Shown: one piece after another, positions 13,767 through 26,302 of the stretch
Numbering within the stretch: position 1 is the first letter of the stretch
Layout: each line of letters begins with the position of its first letter
NCBI GenBank assembly: GCA_008931825.1
Contig: QXVZ01006654.1
Coordinates: forward strand, 28,480-92,479
Source of the DNA: Phallusia fumigata
Lineage: Eukaryota; Chordata; Ascidiacea; Phlebobranchia; Ascidiidae
Direction of reading: 5' to 3'
Length of the DNA: 64,000 bases
Made by a program: the position numbers and the translations under genes
Notes under the pieces: model-generated
What the model saw: the letters and a program-made list of their open reading frames with translations, nothing else
The model's database searches: none
Told to the model about the DNA's origin: nothing

Positions 13767-13940
13767 TCATTTGTCTTTTTTCTCTTCATCATTTGTTGGA
13801 TTCTTTGGTTTAGGCAGTCGCTCTTTTATCATATCCCAGCCCTGCTTGGTCATCTTTTCCACATCACCTAGTTCATAATTCTGTGCTACATAAGCACCAC
13901 AAACAAAACCAGAACCAAATGATAAAAGGAATTTAAACAT
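13767..13940 (-). CDS. STMP1: STMP1-like mitochondrial microprotein
   Basis: A 57-residue protein in a single coding exon. The N-terminus MFKFLLSFGSGFVCGAYVAQ followed by NYELGD matches the pattern of human STMP1 (short transmembrane mitochondrial protein 1, 47 residues): M-x-FLL-x-F, two spaced glycines, G-x-Y-x-AQNY. Residues 2-20 form one membrane segment with small-residue (Gly/Ser/Ala) spacing, followed by an amphipathic basic stretch and a charged tail ending KKDK. The family is known from the inner mitochondrial membrane and has been linked to respiratory-chain complexes; function here is inferred from the family. The ATG at 13940 is the first in the exon and follows an acceptor (TTTTTTAG on the minus strand, exon beginning at 13967), so there is at least one upstream 5' UTR exon, not located. 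An AATAAA follows the stop. Confidence 0.88.
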   Translation of the reverse strand: MFKFLLSFGSGFVCGAYVAQNYELGDVEKMTKQGWDMIKERLPKPKNPTNDEEKKDK

Positions 13941-13953
13941 GGTTTTTTCAAGC

Positions 13954-13967
13954 GCACAGCGCTGTGC
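13954..13967. repeat. 14-bp perfect palindrome in STMP1 5' UTR
   Basis: GCACAGCGCTGTGC is a perfect inverted repeat occupying the first 14 bases of the STMP1-coding exon, directly after the splice acceptor and 13 bp before the ATG. In RNA it could pair as a small hairpin or dimerise. It may be chance. Confidence 0.5.
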
Positions 13968-16900
13968 CTAAAAAATAAATTTTTAATTTATTATGTTTCT
14001 TTGTTTTACATAGTAGCAGTGCCGTCTTTTCGTGAGATAGTTTAGTGCCACCAGTGCTGTAGAGTAAATGCACCGAATCACATAGAATTCGTTGTTAGGC
14101 AATGATAGGATCTTGCAAAATCATCCCCTCCTTATCAGATAATTCGGGTGCTCATTTTTGCAGCTGCCATTAAGGTGTTGTAGATGGAGGATATGTACAA
14201 ATATATATACACAGTTTGCAAATTATTCATGGTAAACTTGCTTAATGTTGCAAGTCTGTTTGAGTCATCTCAAATATGTGAACATTTAAATTCGGAAGAG
14301 ACACTGTAACCAACTACCTGTTTTTGTGTTTATTCAATAATCCTAACCCAAACTTTTCAAATATTGCCTTGATTGTCAGACTGGAAGTGTGCACATTATT
14401 CATTAGGAAGTCTGTCTGGTGCAGAAACATGCGTTTAAAGAATATTTCATCAAACTTACACAGCAGTAAAAGTTCTGGAAAATGTTATAAAGCTTTACAC
14501 AGGGCACACTGTGTGCCGAACACAGCTGACACCTGACAGGTCTCACAATTTCTCTTATTAACCTATTATGGTGAAAGACTTTATTGTGCTTTGCACGGTT
14601 TTAAAATGGAACAGTATAGTTTTCAGCACACTACATAGCCATTGTCCTCTTTGCATTTAAAAGTTTGCAACCTGTTGCATACCGCTGCGCCGCCTAAATA
14701 GTCTTATCTGTGACTGTGTCCATTCATATCCACAACAATTTTACCACGCCTTGGTCAAGCAGAGGTCAAAAATCTGCCCATCTATCTGTCTGTGATCCTG
14801 TGCATACCCCCATAACGGTGCCAAAAAAACTACAATAGCCTCCAGAACAGCAACGCATCACATCAAATGCCAAAAATAAAAGATTTGTTAGTAATTACAG
14901 TGTCACTGACATGTGGTGGCGCTCGAGAGCTGGCCAAAAACAGAAGCAGGGGCGAAAACCTTAAGCAGTGCGAAGCGCAGCAAAAATTATCGCTAGGTGT
15001 GGTACGGTACGATTGATTACAGCAGTGAAAGGAGGTGCTTACAGGTACATAAAAGCACAAATTAAAGGCTCTACAAACCTAAACGTGTTTTAACAATAGA
15101 CGAAAATGTGCCATTTTGTTGACCTAAGTCAAGTCATAGATTAAAATGTGCCAAAATCTGGCGTTTTTTACATATCATATGCCAGGCTAAATATCGTAGG
15201 TAAACAGATTAATGCCTGATCAAAATTAAGTCTGTGTAAAATTAAAGGGGTCCCCATCGTCCCTTACCAAATACGTCTTATAGCTTTCCAATCTCGAGTC
15301 AAGTCAACATGCTAGCCGACGCTATTGGTAATAGGGCGTTTTAAGTGACCAATTACAATCCAAGAAATTAGATCGTTCCATTTTTAAAATCAAGATTCAG
15401 AGACATTTTTCGCACATCCGGTCAAAGTTTGCATTTGCGCGGACTTAAAACAATGTCAATTCACTGCATGCTTCGACTTGGCCACAGCCCATTAGGTAAT
15501 AACCCTAAGCGTTACCGCTTTTTGGGGTTGCCACGCCTTTGAAACCGCACGCTACATTTATTTCTTCATACTCTTCACTGTTTTCTTTACATTATCACAT
15601 CGTCTCCGCACTATTTTGTTATCCACGATTTCAAACATTTTTACAGAAAACGCTAAGTTCAAATCAATTTAGCCTCATGTTTTCATATTCTTTCTCCTCA
15701 ATTTTGTGCTTGGTGTTATTTGTCATCCTGATTAAAGTTGCGAAAATACATTGTCTCTTTAGCGCCGTTCGTGAAGTGTCAGATTTTGATTTCGGCTGCA
15801 TGCAGTTTTGTAAACTATTTTTGTTTCTTTTCCTCTTGTGTGGTTGTGATTATCACTTTTATCTTTTTTAATGTACTCTCTCTGCATGGTGACACGGCTA
15901 AGGACACAGTTCTCGCACTGTGGTGTGAGTGTCGTAAATTAAACATAAAATTACAATCCTGGAAATGGCCTGCGAGAATACCTTTATTTGCGCAAGCTGT
16001 CGTTGCGGCCATTCAACAGCAAAACAAAAAATTGTCGGGACAAATGGAGTTGCAAACTGAATTGTTTGAACATTCTGTCTGTAGTTACCTACACGAGGAA
16101 AGCCAGTCACGAAAAAATGCCAGGTAATGTTTCGTCATCATAGCCGTAGGCATTTGTCGATATCGGGCAAAGTAAATCCTACCTCACTTAAATGTGCTGT
16201 TGTTGTTGACATATTACCATAGCGTGGTCAGTACTATGCAACCCAGTTGTCGATTGTCGCTACAAATGTGCATTACGTGATGAATCGTGGGGCGCTGCGA
16301 GAGAATATGACGTCAGAAAAGAAAAAAGGGTGCTGTGCTGCACCATGACTGTAGCGCACTTTACAAATGTTTTCCTCGTCTGAGGAAGTCACATCGTGCC
16401 TGACGCACTTAGGGTGCAGCATTATGAAGGCTTGTCAATGGTTATCTATGTGCATGCATGCTTTAAGGTCTAAAAACAAACTTTGTAGCAGTTTTATGTG
16501 AAAAAAGTAAATACTTTTATCAAGTAAAAGCATGTTGAGAATGCGGTGAAAGGTGACGTCGTGTCAAAAGTCGAGCGTTGGGGGCCTAAGAATCGCTGTG
16601 TTCGATCCATCAACGATTGAACATTTGTCACATATACGCAAAACTAATGAGGCGAAGAAACATTTCAGTGAAAAAAACGTTCGGCAAATAGTAAAATGAT
16701 AGAGGGATAAATCAGACAAGGAAAAGGAGAAGAACGGTAGCGTATGCAACGGAAATTGCTGGGTATGAAGTTCACCGTTTTAAAATTTGTGGCCTCAAAG
16801 CAGCCAAATCAAAACCATGTAAAACAGTCAAGAGTTGACATTGGCGCTACAAGTTGACTCTTTCTGAAAGCGACTGTTGTGAGTAAGACTGTGATTAAAT

Positions 16901-17083
16901 TACACTGTGATCCATGACAAGTTCTCACCCGCAGGCTGTTAAAAGAATAGCGATTCGATAATTGCTTCTGCTACATGGCCTCACAAACAACAACCTAAAT
17001 GACTAACCCGAATTAGAAAAAAAAAGCTAACAGGACTAACTTGAATTCGTAGTTATATCATAGGAGAGTGTTTAAAAAGGAAG
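13968..17083. other. Intergenic between STMP1 and MOXD1-like gene
   Basis: A divergent gene pair faces outward from this 3.1 kb, so it should hold both promoters and the missing STMP1 5' UTR exon. An open plus-strand frame covers 15738-16127. Its 3' part (about 15905-16123) has protein-like composition and ends at a good donor (GCCAG then GTAATG), but it has no ATG and no partner exon was found. The run 15550-15880 is pyrimidine-rich. No known gene is recognised. Confidence 0.4.
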
Positions 17084-20000
17084 ATGCTTTTTCGCGAAAC
17101 ACGTAGGTTGGTTTTTGTGGTGCTTTTTGTTCACCTATCAGAAGTCGCTGTCCGAGGAGCGCCAACACCCACCGAGTCTTACAGTCACAGCGCTGTTCTT
17201 GATAAAGCGGGCAAAGTTATTCTTTATTGGAAGTTTAACGCTTCTCACATCACCTTTGAGGTAAATTGTCTGCAAACCTTTCCTAAAGCGTCAACACTTT
17301 CGTAAAGTGTTTGCAAATAAACAAACAATGTTTGCAAAAAAAAACGTTATACAGTGGGTCGACTTTTTTAGGATATTACATAAACTCATGTTGTTTTTAA
17401 GGTACACGGAAATACACTTGGTTGGGTTGGAGTCGGGTTTTCCGAAAACGGTAACATGATAGGCGCCGACATTATCGTGGGATGGGTCAAAAACGGAATC
17501 GGTCATTTAAAGGTATGCTTGATTTCAAAACATGCAGTTACCTCCTGGGGTAATAAAACCACATGCTGATTTAATTCCTTTATTTTCAAGTTTTTGTTAT
17601 GAGCCGAGAATTATTTTGAGTATGTCTTAATGGCGCCTTAATTCGAATCGAATAACATGTTAAGATTGTAATCTTTATAGAATGAAAAAAAAGCAAAACT
17701 AGCAAGGAAACGATTGACAAGTCATAAATGTGTTGACTTTTATTCTTTTCGACAGTCTTGGCAATTCGTACATTGTGAAATTAGCGTATTCAAAAATATT
17801 TTGTGTGTCGCAACAGGATCACCACGGAACCATACAAAACGGATTTCCACCAAAGGACGCCCAACAAAACGTGCAACTTCTGACCTCCTCGGAAGCTAAC
17901 GGGTGGACAGTGCTTAAGTTTCAAAGACTTCTCGACACTTGTGACAAAAATGACCGGATTTTGACAGTAAGTTTTGGTCCATAGAACGTCATTGGCTGTC
18001 TAGGGGACTTTGCTCATTGCACTGATTCTATTAATAGGCAATATGCGCTGTGAGTGTGGATGTGTGAATGCTGCCTTGAGCTTTGTCAAAGTTGGTGTAT
18101 TCAAATGTCTGGTATTTATGCATATACATCGCAGAATTGTATTACATCTCGGAGCGAGATTACCTTAAACAAATGTTTATGATTTAATTTTGTTAAGTTT
18201 TCTTGTAACTATGACCCATTGAGGCACTAAATATTTATTACACTTAAAAAATGTCTATTAATAAAGAATGCAAAAACAATCAAGTACTCACTAATTTTGA
18301 CGATGTCATTTACCTGGTAAAACCACCGCATAAATTTTTCACATTTCGTTCACATTCAAACGATCGCTTTCGTACCTTTGCCGGATGCACATGTCGCCTT
18401 ATGAAATATGCAAATCGATACAGACTGTTTATTTGTTTGTAGAGAGACACGACCAGAGTAATCTTTGCTTACGGCACTTCGGATCCCCAAGGAAACGACA
18501 TCACAAGGTCGAATTATCACGGGACATCACGGGGTAGGAAGTTTATAACATTATGCATTTGAGCGTAAATATGTTATGTTTGGGCAGGATTTCCAAGATA
18601 TTACAGCGAACAGTTAAATTGTCCTTTAAAAAATACAAATAAACCGAATCCTTAAAACCGTTAAAGGATGCCAACGAAATTTAAAAAAAATTGTCTATAG
18701 GTGTGTGTTGAATATGGCGGCTTTACAATACAGTCTTTCATAACGCCATGTGTTGCTTTAAATTTGAGCGTTTGACTTTTCGCTTTTTTGTTACAGACAA
18801 CACAAGCAGGCTGCGTTATTACATTTTACCTGCGTTGTTTTAAACTGAAAGCCCTCAAATATGTTTTGGCCATACCAGATTATGTATATCCGCCGGTAAC
18901 TTTCCAAACAAGGAAGTTCTGCATTTGCCGAGCATTCGCGTTTAAGCGCAGCAGGCTCTTTGTACAAAATCGCATGACTGTGCTTTTCCGGGACCGCTGA
19001 ATATTTCATGCCGTTCACTGCATGCAAGCTCGTGACGCTTACGCAGAAAAAGGGCCATCGTCATTTCACGCTTGGGCTTATACATGAAAGGTTTATACGT
19101 AACTCTTCAACCTCCGGGCCCTTATTGGGAGGTGGAACTCTCTGTTCAAAGCCTTTCCCATCTAAGGTCATGCAAATGGGCCCGTCGTAATTTAGGACTT
19201 TTAAGCTGATTTCCAGGGATAGCCTCGGGCATGACCGTGGGAATTTGTAATAAGTGTAATAAGTAGATGTGTAAATCACTTCTAAGCGATGACACGAAAT
19301 CAGCATCCAAAAATAATACAGCACAGCAGTCACTTTTAAATAGAAACGATACAAGAAAAAAATGATTCAACGGCGATTTTTATTTTATGAGTAATTTTAT
19401 TTTTCAACCTTATCCTAGGGCCACAATACATATGTACATTACACATGTAGACAACCACATACAAGTACTGTCTTTGTATGATTTGCTGCTAAAACAGCAA
19501 CTATATCGTGGTGAAATTTGACACTTCATTTTACGGGGAAGGAAGGACATGGATAAGCTTTTCCTTTTTCGGTATTAATTGATCCGTCGAATGCTGCGGC
19601 TCCGTAACGTGATGGTTTATTGGCGTATACGCAGCTTTGGGTGTTGCCGATTTGTTTTGTTTTTTTATTGCAAAGCCTCCAAATACAGCTTTAATAAGAC
19701 AAAAAATCTATTTCACCAAATTAGGCAAATTTTGGGGGAAGAGAGTGTGCTTTCTAAAAAAAACAGATGATGTCTTAATTTTCATTGACGTCACATAACA
19801 GTAATATAATTCTAGATTATTGCATCATCAAAATCTCTATTATTAATAAACTCCCATTAGGCCTTCGGCACACAAGTTTCGTGAAAAAGTGATAAGACAA
19901 ACTTCCGGGAAAAAAAACATTTCAGTAAAAAAACAGTCACCAACTCTTATAGAACCGCCACAGTCGTTGAAAACCTGATAAATGAACTCGTAACTCCATC

Positions 20001-23000
20001 ACAGGGTCCAAAAGCGTGGTCTTTATGGATACACCAAGTCAAGACGCGAAACGGCTACCGGCAAACGAACAGCACCAAACATTTGATCTACTCAACGACA
20101 AAGTGCGCTTACCAGCAACCGAGAGTTACTACAATTGCCGCTTGTTAAAAATTCCAGATAGCGATTCAAAGTTTCACGTTGTCAAGGTAAGTTTGCGTGC
20201 ATTTGAATTAAGGCCCTATGTGTCTTTCATAATTTAGAATTTTTGAAAATAAGTTTTATGGCTTTGCTGGGCGGTATTGACAGCTTCTTCTTCCACTTGC
20301 TTGAATTCCGTTGTTTTATTTCACTTTCCAATCTTCCCGGATGTTGTCAAGCTATCTTCTTTTGAGTCCACCTCTTTTTCTTCTTCCAATTACAAATTTT
20401 TCCACCCTATTGCCTACTTATAGCTTTCGTCCGTTCGGCACATGTCCAACCACCCTAACCTACCTTTCCGTAGCTTTGCTGTTAGTTCTTCTACTCCCAA
20501 CGTTCCTATTATTGTGTTGTTCGTACAACTTCTATTATTTATCTAATTTTGTTACTTCGCGTTATTGGCGACTATCTCACGTTTTTGTGATAAATGAGGG
20601 TTTGCATCAGGGATTTTTTTGCATAATTGTGCAGTTAAGGTTTCTTGTAATTTCCAACGCAGACATGCTGTAGAACGTAATTTTCGACGACAAATGCTTA
20701 TCGACTCCAAACAAGAGTAATCGTGATGTGTTAATGGAAATTCGAATAAAAATTTAAATGGCATTCCATCAGCTTTCCAATTTGCAAATAGCTTTCAGCA
20801 ACTTCTATTTTTATTCCCCATTTCCCAATTCTGTATTTGTAAGTGATCAATAAAACACCATCCAATAAAATTGTTTTACATTTTGCTTTGCAGGCAGAAC
20901 CTGTAATACAAGCCGGCAACCAACTGAACATACAACATTTTGTGCTTTACCTATGTTCAGAACAATTGGACGTAAGAACGCTAACTAGAAGCTTTTTGTC
21001 CTTTTATACGCGAATCAAACACGCATTACTATGCGTTATTTTTAAAAAAAATAAAATTTTTTGTTTTACATTAATCAGATTTGAAGCAGGCGAATTTTCT
21101 ACACTTAATGCGGTTTACTTCACTTTGGTACTTACTACGTTTGTTTAGGAGTTTACTGATGTAGCTATGGTGCCTGCTTTAGATTGGCTATGTAATGAGC
21201 GCAGGCATTTTTCTACCGTTTGAAAGTAACATATTTTTTCGTCAAGGCCCCGTCGGCAGTGAACACAAGCGCACAATGCCAAGATCAAAACATGCCATCG
21301 GATTTTTACAGCTGCACTACGGTCATTTTCGCTTGGGCTATTGGCGGAGGGGTAAGAGAGCTTTTTCGCTAACAGTCAACTTCTTTTTAAACCTAATGAT
21401 TTGTTTTCACCAGCCGATCGTATTTCCCCGCAATGTCGGATTTCCGCTAGGTGGGGCAGGTGTTCCAAAATACGCTCTGCTCGAAACTCGCTACCTAAAT
21501 CCAAGTCTAGCACAAGGTCAGTAACATATACATACATTTTCAAGTATGGCAAACAAGATTGGCAAGTAATTTTTGTTCTTGTGCAGATACCGTCGACTCT
21601 TCAGGGCTGAGACTCACCTATACGCGGCAATTACGTCAGCACGAATCGGGTGTGTTGGATGTCGGAATGGGGATTGCCCCGACAGCACAAATTATACCAC
21701 CAGGATCGACTTCGTTCAAATCTTATGGAGAATGCTCCGAAAATTGCCTCAAGCAGGTTTGGACGTGGTATTATTAGTCAGTTATATATGGAACATTAAA
21801 CACACATTTGGACTTTTTGAAGTGGAGCCTGTTTGTCGATGAGAGAACCTGGTTTTCATGATCAACACATTTTTAGATCAACAATTTGTCTAATGTCATG
21901 CATGTCCAAAGCATTTGCCCCGTAGCGCTGTTGTGGTTTAATTTGACTCAGCAGCAAAAAACACGATTTAAAATCTTTAACCTCGTTTTCGGCACACAAT
22001 TAATGCTTGTGTTAATGTGCGGGCGTACTTTTGAAATGGAGCATACCGCCCTGCAAGGCTTTTTTAGACTGACTGAAAAAAAACATTTTTAAGCTAAAAG
22101 TTCTGCGTAAGCTTAAAAGCTGTAATGTCTTTCTTTTCGTGTTTGCAGTGTCTGGCGGAAGACAGTAAAACGTCGATCAACATTTTTGCAGTTTTGCTTC
22201 GTAGTCACATGCTGGGGAGACGCTTGTCGTTAAATCATCTGAGGTAACCTTTTTTCATGATCGATAACCAAACAACAACAACAAACTGCGTTAAAAACGT
22301 CTTATTCCGGTGTATATCTAGTATTTTTACTCGTTTAAGGCGGGGTCGGTTTACTAACAAATTTACGAACAAATGGTATTTACAATTTTCTTAATCGGAA
22401 GTCTTTTAATATTAATATTTAGCACAATATACAGTCTAGGACAGCGTGGTTCAATCGCAGGCACGCGGACTAGTCGTGCCCAGTGGACTAATTGTTTTGG
22501 CCTGCGGCTGTAATTCTTGGTCTGATAATTGGTGCCTGTTTCACGTCCTAAACTCTATGTGACTTTTTTGTCTGATAACCATAAATTAGTTGGAATTCGT
22601 TGGCAACTTTAAGCGAAATTAACCAAAATAAGTAATAGAACCCAGTACTAGATGTATTGCAGATTGTTTATATTGTTCAAGAAAAAGTCAGGAAGCAGCA
22701 ATAGTTGCATGCTACAAATCATTAAACTTAATGGGTCGAAACAGACTCCGGCGTAATTCTATGTAGTGCTATGTTGCTAGTAACCAATTTGTGTTGTGAC
22801 AGAAACGGTACCGAACTGGAACCGGTTGCTGCGGACAACGGGTATGACGTCAACTATCAGGAGGTCCGTTTTCTGCCCCAGGAAAAAGTGATCAAGTCCG
22901 GAGATTCGTTGCAGATGGTGTGCGATTACAACTCACAGACAAGGACGAATATAACTCTAGTAAGACGATTGTTTATTGCACCAAGCGTTAAATGGCAGTT

Positions 23001-24515
23001 TATTATCCAACAAACCAGAAGCACGTACTTGGAAAATGGCAATGTCTGACAGCCAGTTTACGTGTTTTAAAATTCACACTGCTAAATAGACTTCAAAAGG
23101 CTAGTTTGCGCAAATTTTTGACGGCTTTCCAAAAATGTTTTTATCTGTTATGAAGTCAATACATTACTTTTACAAAGCAAGTTTATTGTTTGATATGAAA
23201 CGAGTGTCTTTGAAATTCTCTTGTAGGGTGGGGAGAAGGCCAGTCAAGAAATGTGCTTTTCCTTTGTTTACTACTATCCCAAAATTCGTCTGTCGAAATG
23301 TTCAACCATACCGGAATTTTCAACTCTCATGAGTTCTCTAAACTTTACGTCTGTCAGGTAAGTTCTATTGTCGTTCCTAGATTATGGACTCTTTGGTGCG
23401 CTGTTTCACCTCCTAACAAAAACAGTGATTTTCTCAAAAAAATTGAACGAGTTTGTTTTATGTTTAAAATGTAAAATTCGTAAAATGTAGATCTTTTTTT
23501 CCTATGACGACAAATCCCACAATGTGACGTCTTTTTTGTGTTACCGAAATACGAAAAATGAAAATACAAACGATATCAAATTATTTTTTACGATTTTCAG
23601 GTCAAACGTTCCAAACCCAAAAACCCTGTATGATTTCGTCGACACCGGAGTGCCAGAGTTTGCAAACCAATCGATAGGTCAGACTTTAGACCAGGTGCGT
23701 ACTATTGAAAATCCTGCTGCCTCTAACGAAAACCTCTAACATGTTTTTCTGCGACCTACTTGTTTTTTGTAAAGTTCGAGAAACAAGCGTGATTTAATAA
23801 GTGCGTTATTGAGTGACTTCGTCCTGACAACGCCACACAATTCATAACTTTGTTCGACTTGCAGAAAAATTGGACGGATATTCTTCGCCAACAGCTGGAG
23901 GGAATCCTTAAAAACACACTTCGATCGCAGACATGTGAAGGCAACGACTACTTTCCCGAAAACGTAAGATCTGCTGCGCCAGAAAAACAATAGAAAACAC
24001 TACGGTTTTCTAATAGTATGAATTGGAATGGCACAAACTGCCGAAAAACCTTTCTGAAGACGAGTTTGATTGCTTATGTACCAACGTTAAGACTCGATTT
24101 TGTCGAAAACATTTATCAATAACGAGTTTAAAACTTGTAAAACTGCTTTCTGTTTTAAAATCAAAAAAATCGGGATCCGGATGTAAAAAAGTTGCGAGAA
24201 AAGACAAAAAATGTATGTTAAACAATCATGACCCTGAACTATTTTGCAACAGAGGGGTGGCTATAATAACAAACTTCATTTACTTTGTGTTTTTCGTAGG
24301 TCGACGGCGAAGTACCCGTGCCGGTCATAACAAATCCATACAAGGCGCCGAAGAAAAATTGCACGCTGAAGCCGGCCACTAACCCCGTAATAACTGCCAG
24401 GCCAAGAACAACAACAACAATCCCTCCTCCTAAAACAACCTCTGAAGCGGTTAGGACCTATATCACAAGGACTACAATGTGCCTGCTAGTTGCCGTGCCA
24501 CTTTATTTTGTCTAG
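17084..24515 (+). CDS. MOXD1: MOXD1/DBH-like protein, copper sites degraded
   Basis: Fifteen exons: 17084-17260, 17402-17512, 17817-17966, 18443-18533, 20005-20186, 20894-20971, 21247-21351, 21414-21516, 21587-21756, 22149-22243, 22803-22959, 23227-23357, 23601-23694, 23865-23963, 24300-24515. They give 652 residues in frame (human MOXD1 about 613). Order: signal peptide (about 1-25), DOMON domain (about 40-165), N- and C-terminal copper type II ascorbate-dependent monooxygenase domains (about 200-330 and 340-490), then a Thr/Pro-rich stalk and a short hydrophobic C-terminus (MCLLVAVPLYFV) that could be a membrane or GPI signal. Several N-glycosylation sequons are present, suiting a secretory-pathway protein. 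Family copper ligands are only half kept: Gln251-His252 replaces His-His, Arg324 replaces the third CuH His, Arg407-x-His409 replaces His-x-His, and Met482 is kept. Domain Cys residues and the fold-defining text are well preserved, so this reads as an expressed but probably non-catalytic member. Confidence 0.93.
20300..20560 (+). repeat. Pyrimidine-rich low-complexity tract
   Basis: A long run rich in CTT, TCC and TTT on the plus strand, inside the intron after MOXD1-like exon 20005-20186. It produces spurious hydrophobic open frames. No function is assigned. Confidence 0.4.
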
Positions 24516-26302
24516 ACATGAATTTTGGCGATCGGTGGTCCTTTAAAGTTTTTCAAATTCATATAGTGCTGCTTCCGTTTTATCTCTCTTTGCGCTCAGG
24601 TGTTGCCGGAGCACTGCGTTGTCGAAATGCAACAAACAACATGCAATCACAAATCTTCTCGTTTTCGATGTATTTCCGATAATCAACGTATTGTCGTCAC
24701 TATTTTCTATTATTCTTATTATAATTTGGCTCTTGTATCTATAAGGTAACAAGTTTGGTATAACGTCACTTGCACTGGAAGATTGAATAGAAGATTGTCG
24801 TTTAAGCATATTAAAAACATATAGTCTACCTACTTTTATTCCACTCGTTTGTCTCTGGAGCTCTTTTCAAACTAAATGAAAATTATATATAACTCGCGCG
24901 CTCTTCGGGATTGGAATCGTAGCCTAAGTTCAAAAAAAATAATAAATACCATAAATACTCTTCCAAAGAGAATTTAGTCCATTTTTTCTGAGGCAGTTTG
25001 TTTGAACAACAATCTTTAGCATTAAATATTTTACATAATGCTAAAAGCTTTGATTGATAACCGCAATATTATGTCAATTTGGTCATGCAGTGATGATCAG
25101 GGTGGCTCATGACTCAAGTCGATCTGGAGATTTTCTTTTCCATGTCATGCACGCTGTCAGCCTTTGTGTCTATAGTTTGACATTCGGTCAGCTGGGCTAC
25201 GTAGTTTTGGCAGCCCAGTAGATATAAGCGGGGGCCCGGAATGAGCTGTTGCCTTGACCCTTGAGGTCGAGCTCCACAGTAATCCTGTTTGCGTGAACAA
25301 GAGCATGGAAGCCCTGCTGAAGTTCGACATTACACCTTTTTGCAAGAAGTTACTTTGTTCATAGTGGATAAACTTCATTTGTTTGGGCGCAGTGCGTTAA
25401 TACTTTGTATTTTGTAACGTACTATCCAGCACACATGCCCGCTGTTCGTTTTGAACCATTATTAACTAATTGATCTTGACATTTAAAAACTATGTTTCAA
25501 TGGCGTTGACCTATGGTCGAAAGTTTTACCATTTAGGTGGAATAAATTAGAAATACAGTATACCTAATGAAATTGAAAAACAAATTTTTGTGTCTACGTT
25601 TTTCGAAGAACAAAAAATAAGCCAATCAAAACCATTAAAATAGTCCATGTGATGAGCAACCTTTGACCTGTTGACTTTAATTTATCCTGTATAGTACGAC
25701 TGCGTGCACATGAAGTTTGAAACAAAACCTTAAATTTTGCAAGCAGTGTTTATTCGGCGTATAAAATCGTTTTCTGTGAATAATAAATCACAATATACTA
25801 TACAGTAGTTAAACCAATGTCCAAATTGAGAAATGTTTTTAGTGAGGTGGTTTGGGTCGATGGGAATAAATGAAAAAACGCCGATTAAGCAGCAAATGGG
25901 GGTTTTAGCGTTGTGCGTTGATCTGCCGGTTCGAAAAATATCAGTTTTGATCGATTAATAACAACATAATTAGTGAAATTTTCTCTACGAAACATGGTAT
26001 TTGGGCCCTAATAGTAGTCCACAGGTGGCTTTTATTTGTTCCCTTCGCGTATATGTTACTAAATGTTACCAGCATTGATGGTTTTTGTTAAGTTGTTTTT
26101 TTGCGGCAATTACTAGGAGTAATGGATGGTTGACAGTAGGTGGTACTTTTAAAAGGAAGATGTTTTAGAAAGTAATGTTATTCTAACCGGACATTTTGGA
26201 GTACACAATGTAATCAGCAACTGCAAAACATAAATATAAATCTACGTCGACGTGCTCGCCTACAATTTGCAATTTCTTGAAGCAAGATTTTTGTGCTACT
26301 AA
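24516..26302. other. Intergenic between MOXD1-like gene and USP10
   Basis: Contains the MOXD1-like 3' UTR and presumably the USP10 promoter. A more GC-rich patch at 25150-25380 has an open minus-strand frame but no recognisable protein and no tRNA or snRNA consensus that I could see. The rest is AT-rich and featureless. Confidence 0.5.
24941..24946 (+). terminator. Candidate poly(A) signal of MOXD1-like gene
   Basis: The first AATAAA after the stop, about 430 bp downstream. It is plausible but not confirmed by any transcript end. Confidence 0.35.

Noticed and set aside
16587-16600. GTTCGATCC, a tRNA B-box-like sequence
   Set aside because: There is no A box or acceptor-stem pairing at the required distance.
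22440-22470. GGTTCAATCGC, also tRNA-like
   Set aside because: The B-box consensus fails at its last position and no cloverleaf is visible.
25157-25378. GC-richer patch tested as a tRNA, snRNA or coding exon
   Set aside because: No A-box/B-box pair, no snRNA core text and no protein similarity.
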